This document shows, piece by piece, positions 60,901-64,000 of a stretch of 64,000 nt of DNA. Under the pieces are notes generated by a model, which ran no database searches, was not told where the DNA came from, and was given only the letters and a program-made list of their open reading frames with translations. The position numbers and the translations under genes are program-made. Source of the stretch: Marinicrinis sediminis (GTDB lineage Bacteria > Bacillota > Bacilli > Paenibacillales > KCTC-33676); NCBI RefSeq assembly GCF_042685085.1, contig NZ_JBHUMM010000044.1, forward strand, positions 83,599 through 147,598. Reading direction: 5' to 3'. Position 1 is the first letter of the stretch. Each line of letters begins with the position of its first letter.

Positions 60901-63430
60901 CTTCACCTGTGCTGCTGTTGATCGCAAAGGCACTTCCCGTATTTCCGCTGGTGATGCTGTAAGTGAGCGCGTCTCCATCCGCATCATTTCCCGTTATGGT
61001 CCCAACAGTGGTCCCGTTAGTCGTGTTTTCATTAATTCCCACTGTAAAGCCAGTGGCGGTTGGCGATTCATTGATATTATTCACGTTAATCGTAGCAGTT
61101 GCATTCGCGGTCGAGCTTCCGTCACTTACTTCAATATTCAGGGAGTAACTCGTTGGGCCGGCTTCATAATCCAGCTGGCTACTGTCATTCACGGTTATTA
61201 CCCCAGTACTGCTGTTGATCGCAAACACAGTTCCTGTATTCCCGCTGCTGATACTGTAGGTGAGAGTGTCCCCTTCTGCATCATTCCCTACTACGGTCCC
61301 GACGGTGGTCCCGTTAGCCGCGTTTTCATTGACCCCTACAGTGAAACCTGTGGCCGTTGGCGATTCATTCACATTATTTACGTTAATCGTGGCTACTGCA
61401 TTCGCAGTCAAGCTGCCGTCACTTACTTCAATGTTTAAGGTATAGCTCGTTGGGCCGGCTTCATAATCCAGCTGGGTACTGTCATTCACGGTTACTTCAC
61501 CCGTGGTGCTGTTGATGGTGAATGCGTTCCCTGTATTCCCGCTGCTGATACTATAGGTCAGAGCGTCCCCTTCCACATCATTTCCTGTCACCGTCCCGAC
61601 AGTGGTACCGTCAGCGGTGTTCTCGTCTACCCCCACTGTGAAACCAGTAGCCTCTGGCGATTCGTTGACATTATTTACGTTGATCGTGGCTACTGCATTC
61701 CCAGTCAAGCTACCGTCACTTACTTCAACATTTAGTGTATAGCTTGTTGGGCCGGCTTCATAATCCAGTTGGCTACTGTCATTCACGGTTATGACTCCCG
61801 TACTGCTGTTAATCGCAAAGGCGCTTCCCGTATTTCCGCTACTGATGCTGTAGCTAAGGGCATTTCCATCCGCATCATTTCCTGTTACGGTCCCCACAGT
61901 GGTACCGTCTGTTGTGTTTTCGTCTATCCCCACTGTGAAACCGGTGGCCGTTGGCGTATTGTCATTCACATTATTTACGTTAATCGTGGCTACTGCATTC
62001 GCAGTCAAGCTGCCGTCACTTACTTCAATATTCAGCGTATAGCTCATCGGACCTGCTTCATAATCCAGTTGGCTACTGTCATTAACGGTTATTACACCAG
62101 TGCTGCTATTAATGGCAAAGGCGCTTCCTGTATTTCCGCTGGTGATGGTATAGGTCAAGGCATCCCCATCACCATCACTCCCTGTTATGGTCCCGACAGT
62201 GGTACCGTTCGCTGTGTTTTCATTAATCCCTACTGTAAAGCCGGTGGCCGTTGGCGATTCATTCACATTATTTACGTTAATCGTGGCTACTGCATTCGCA
62301 GTCAAGCTGCCGTCACTTACTTCAATATTCAGGGTGTAGCTTGTTGGGCTCGTTTCATAATCCAGTTGGGTACTGTCATTGACAGTTATGACTCCCGTGC
62401 TGCTGTTAATCGCAAAGGCGCTTCCTGTATTTCCGCTGGTGATGGTATAGGTCAAGGCATCCCCATCACCATCACTCCCTGTTATGGTCCCGACAGTGGT
62501 ACCGTTCGCTGTGTCTTCGTCTATCCCCACTGTGAAACCGGTGGCCGTTGGAGAATTATCATTGACATTGTTTATCGTGATACTAGCTGTCGCATTCGTT
62601 GATTGGGTACCGTCACTTACTACAATATCCAGGGTGTAGCTCGTTGAGCCCGTTTCATAATCCAGTTGGGTACTGTCATTGACGGTAATGACTCCTGTGC
62701 TGCTGTTGATTGCAAAGGCGCTTCCTGTGTTCCCGCTGCTGATGCTGTAGGACAGAGAGTCCCCGTCTGCATCATTTCCCGTCACGGTGCCTACTGTGGT
62801 ACCGTTGGCTGTGTTTTCGTCTATCGCAACACTAAAACCGCTAGCCGTCGGAGCAGCATTCGTTGAAACATTCACTACCAACGTATCGAATATGACCGAA
62901 AACAAACTTTGTGCATTAACATTATCATTTAAGGCAAATATTCTAATCTCATCAACCAATGTACCATTCGGATTGCCAAAGCTAATCCTTCTCATTGTAA
63001 AATTCGGATTTTCGATTTCTTCAGAGGCTACCTCCACACCATCTAAATAGCCTTTAACAAACGTATCATCCGCATTGTTTGAATCATTCGTATGCAAGAA
63101 AATACTTTTAAACATGAAATCTTCATTCGTTCTTCTCTTAATGGTTACATAATCGGAGTCAATGCCTTGCACAAATATAGCCTTTGAGTCTCCATCACCC
63201 ATACTTTCGAAATACTGAAATCCATCTACTCCTTGCACTACCACTGCTGTAAAATCAAATATTGCTCCACTGATCGTTGTTGAGAAACTCAACCTGCTAA
63301 AATCAGCAGGTTGAGTTTCAAAAAGTTCCGTACCATCTGCTGCATAGGATGGAGGGACTGGAAAAACCGACAGGGTGATCGCCGTGATGAGAAACGATAA
63401 AAAAAATAACTTGAATCTTCGCATTAACAT
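57932..63430 (-). CDS. Cadherin-repeat SLH surface protein
   Basis: Secreted protein of 1832 residues heading the collar operon. Signal peptide (1-30), a unique N-terminal domain (about 35-190) resembling a beta-sandwich surface domain, nine near-identical cadherin-like repeats of about 99 residues (about 195-1085; each with IDENTANGTTVGTV, DADGD, INSSTGVITVNDS, QLDYE and VSDGSL), a divergent tenth repeat, two cadherin-like beta-sandwich (PF12733) domains, a further unassigned region, and three C-terminal SLH repeats (about 1610-1800). Aspartates in the repeats suggest Ca2+ binding. AAGGAGG lies 11 bases before ATG 63430. Predicted wall-anchored adhesive fibre. Confidence 0.93.
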   Translation of the reverse strand: MLMRRFKLFFLSFLITAITLSVFPVPPSYAADGTELFETQPADFSRLSFSTTISGAIFDFTAVVVQGVDGFQYFESMGDGDSKAIFVQGIDSDYVTIKRRTNEDFMFKSIFLHTNDSNNADDTFVKGYLDGVEVASEEIENPNFTMRRISFGNPNGTLVDEIRIFALNDNVNAQSLFSVIFDTLVVNVSTNAAPTASGFSVAIDENTANGTTVGTVTGNDADGDSLSYSISSGNTGSAFAINSSTGVITVNDSTQLDYETGSTSYTLDIVVSDGTQSTNATASITINNVNDNSPTATGFTVGIDEDTANGTTVGTITGSDGDGDALTYTITSGNTGSAFAINSSTGVITVNDSTQLDYETSPTSYTLNIEVSDGSLTANAVATINVNNVNESPTATGFTVGINENTANGTTVGTITGSDGDGDALTYTITSGNTGSAFAINSSTGVITVNDSSQLDYEAGPMSYTLNIEVSDGSLTANAVATINVNNVNDNTPTATGFTVGIDENTTDGTTVGTVTGNDADGNALSYSISSGNTGSAFAINSSTGVITVNDSSQLDYEAGPTSYTLNVEVSDGSLTGNAVATINVNNVNESPEATGFTVGVDENTADGTTVGTVTGNDVEGDALTYSISSGNTGNAFTINSTTGEVTVNDSTQLDYEAGPTSYTLNIEVSDGSLTANAVATINVNNVNESPTATGFTVGVNENAANGTTVGTVVGNDAEGDTLTYSISSGNTGTVFAINSSTGVITVNDSSQLDYEAGPTSYSLNIEVSDGSSTANATATINVNNINESPTATGFTVGINENTTNGTTVGTITGNDADGDALTYSITSGNTGSAFAINSSTGEVTVNDSSQLDYEAGPTSYTLNVEVSDGSLTANAVATINVNNVNDNTPTATGFTVGVDENTANGTTVGTVTGNDADGDALTYSITSGNTGNAFAINSSTGEVTVNDSSQLDYETGPTSYTLNVEVNDGSLTANAVATITLNNVNDNTPTATGFTVAIDENTTDGTNVGTVTGNDADGDALTYSITSGNTGSAFAINSSTGEVTVNDSSQLDYEAGPTSYTLNVEVSDGQDIAMTDIEITLNNLNDTRPVATPKSINTSIETSVNGMLEAMDPDGDDVTFIVQSQGAKGNLTFTDASTGSFTYEPSLDQLGTDSVAIQVSDGTFMSDVVNLTIEIHPSDNADLETLSISSGNLSPYFDSDETEYEVTVENEISQFTLTPSVSERHASVLINGSSVESGSPYSHTDLQVGQNSFSILVEAQSGITKIYNVNVNRKASNDANLTELLISKGRIVPDFDPDKLKYQVNLSYGIKSVSLIPTSSHANAVIRINGELQTSATESSDIDLEVGPNIVEIEVTAEDGITTKLYELNIRRHKEVVESVGNPDVRTVIVTVEGDDGSLTMSVPIKRLLVNGAERDEVIFDKAKAREIVEKASESAKDTVRIIIDDLPQNLADEYYVKLPLDALKLLDENELQLQVDTPNASIRLTKETVERISGKGKDLYFLLIPIRDEEEFQAVSDRTSQAEQVREFAKNKDVQVVGQPMKIETNYEDAQTGLFLPLTERDLPADPELWAAYAAGLAVYIEHSDGEKVVQTGTVQYDQNGKPVGILIMIDKFSTFTIIAAPQQVDTVIFESYISGYPNGSFQPNRGLTRAELAAVLARNLDRAYPDKDLYFEDVSVKHWAYQAIEQVFSAGLMVGDQDGGFRPDEVVKRSELAVIAKQWGKLSHFDQSLSYSDLLKSHWAWSAIAAVTEEGWMKGYEDNSFRSDQAVTRAEAVKVINRMLNRPLISSSDVKWIDVSQGYWAYMDIISASSTYEMEQLNDGSWKLIQILD
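60200..62870 (-). repeat. Tandem array of nine ~297-300-base cadherin-repeat units
   Basis: The coding DNA repeats with a period of about 297-300 bases, marked by recurrent TTCATAATCCAG and GTTGGGCCGG-type segments at about 60250, 60550, 60850, 61150, 61450, 61750, 62050 and 62350. High identity of units makes copy number likely to vary between strains and assemblies. Confidence 0.85.
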
Positions 63431-63874
63431 ACTTCATTATTCCTCCTTGGATTTTAAATTCCATTTAAGTCAAATGACAACGATCTTGCAAAGCTCTATG
63501 GGTGCTGCATACATTCGGTCATCTCACTGCTGGTTAATCACAGGCACACCGTCATGAACGCCTCCCTTTTCTATGTATATCAATCTATCAAGCGGGCCAA
63601 ATACTTCCTCTCTTTAACAAAGGAAGTCTTAAAATATGTCAATAAATCTATTATATCATATGGGTACAATGTAATGGATATGGACACACAGCCCTGTTTC
63701 TCTTCAAATATATTGAAAAGAAGTGGTATGATACCTATTTTATCATTGCGTTAAGGACATAAGTCATAAAATTTTCTTAAAGAAATCCAATTCGTCTGAC
63801 GATCGGTGTACGCTCTTGCTGCATATTGTCGCTTTCTCTATTTTTGCACAAGAAAAAACCTGCCGTATATCAAG
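63431..63874. other. Long leader/upstream region of the cadherin-SLH operon
   Basis: About 440 bases with no supported gene. On the minus strand there is an extended -10 (TGATATAAT, plus 63650-63658) and a separate TTGACA (plus 63637-63642) with a poor -10. Either would leave an untranslated leader of about 200 bases. Confidence 0.45.
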
Positions 63875-64000
63875 TGATATGCTCCCCTTTGAGTAGACAC
63901 CTGAAATAACAAAATTCAGGACTACTCAAAGGGGAGCTTTTTTATGGGAAGAAGACGAATCAGTTATGACAAGAAAATGGAAGCTGTAGAGAAATACAAA
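63875..64000 (+). mobile_element. Left end of an IS3-family (IS150-like) insertion sequence
   Basis: The terminal sequence starts TGATATGCTCCCC and ends GTAGACA, the shape of IS150-group ends. Just inside it a 16-base inverted repeat (GCTCCCCTTTGAGTAG at 63881-63896 and CTACTCAAAGGGGAGC at 63922-63937) with an inner CCTGAA/TTCAGG stem forms a long hairpin ending in T-residues. The right end lies outside the window, so element length and target duplication cannot be seen. Confidence 0.75.
63944..64000 (+). CDS. Transposase OrfA, N-terminal fragment (cut by window edge)
   Basis: The first 19 codons (MGRRRISYDKKMEAVEKYK) start a basic helix-turn-helix transposase of the IS3 OrfA type. The ribosome site AAAGGGGAG is inside the 3' arm of the terminal hairpin, so translation of read-through transcripts would be blocked. 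The rest of the gene is beyond the window. Confidence 0.7.
   Translation, partial: MGRRRISYDKKMEAVEKYK

Noticed and set aside
60218..61438. 406-codon open frame antisense to the cadherin repeats (and 61769-62602)
   Set aside because: Arises from the repeated codon pattern of the minus-strand gene; it has no ribosome site and repeats with the same period.

Overview
The window looks like a chromosomal segment of a spore-forming Gram-positive of the Paenibacillus type. It carries three large S-layer-homology (SLH) surface proteins, a CotF-type coat protein, a GerMN lipoprotein, a 7TMR-DISM hybrid kinase paired with a SARP-like response regulator, a copper-amine-oxidase-N/DUF4309 protein and strong AGGAGG-type ribosome sites. 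I saw no rRNA, tRNA, CRISPR array or prophage structural module. Base composition is near-balanced in most genes and clearly AT-rich at about 4.6-5.7 kb and 7.6-9.6 kb, which suggests acquired islands.

Layout. 0-2 kb: two FecCD siderophore permeases, closed by a hairpin terminator. 2.2-4.6 kb: a tight three-gene operon of a divergent Lgt-family membrane protein, a radical SAM enzyme resembling the tetraether-lipid-synthase (COG1964) family, and a small membrane protein. 4.6-7.6 kb: hypothetical genes and a DUF2254 protein. 7.8-9.6 kb: a compact agr-like peptide-signalling locus with an AgrC-like membrane part but no kinase, AgrB, a previously unlisted 45-residue AgrD, and a stand-alone LytTR regulator. 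9.7-16.8 kb: topB, a diacylglycerol/lipid kinase, DUF456 and a SWIM-SNF2 helicase, all on the minus strand. 17-26.6 kb: VanZ-RDD protein, GerMN lipoprotein, ABC-F ATPase, AlkD-like protein, YhdH-type reductase, an ohrR-glutathione peroxidase operon with a palindromic operator, YrhK, DJ-1/PfpI and a chemoreceptor. 26.7-32.5 kb: flavin reductase, egtB-egtD (ergothioneine), quinone reductase, small lipoprotein, SDR and DUF3243. 32.6-37.4 kb: an SLH-anchored GH26 mannanase with several carbohydrate-binding modules and a cre-like site in its leader. 37.6-46.7 kb: kinase-like protein, XapX, coat protein, two-component pair, CuAO-N/DUF4309 protein, AI-2E-family permease and HemG-like flavodoxin.

46.9-63.4 kb is a surface-protein region entirely on the minus strand. 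A 1832-residue cadherin-repeat SLH protein heads an operon with a GNAT acetyltransferase, a DUF6916-like protein and three tandem phage-tail-collar-domain proteins. This ends at a terminator and is followed by a 2701-residue DUF11-repeat SLH protein. The window ends inside the left end of an IS3/IS150-like insertion sequence whose hairpin covers the transposase ribosome site.

The three most unusual systems are the Lgt-like/radical SAM cassette (2.2-4.6 kb), the kinase-less agr locus (7.8-9.6 kb) and the cadherin-SLH/GNAT/DUF6916/triple-collar operon (55.5-63.4 kb). Family assignments are from visible motifs, not from database searches.
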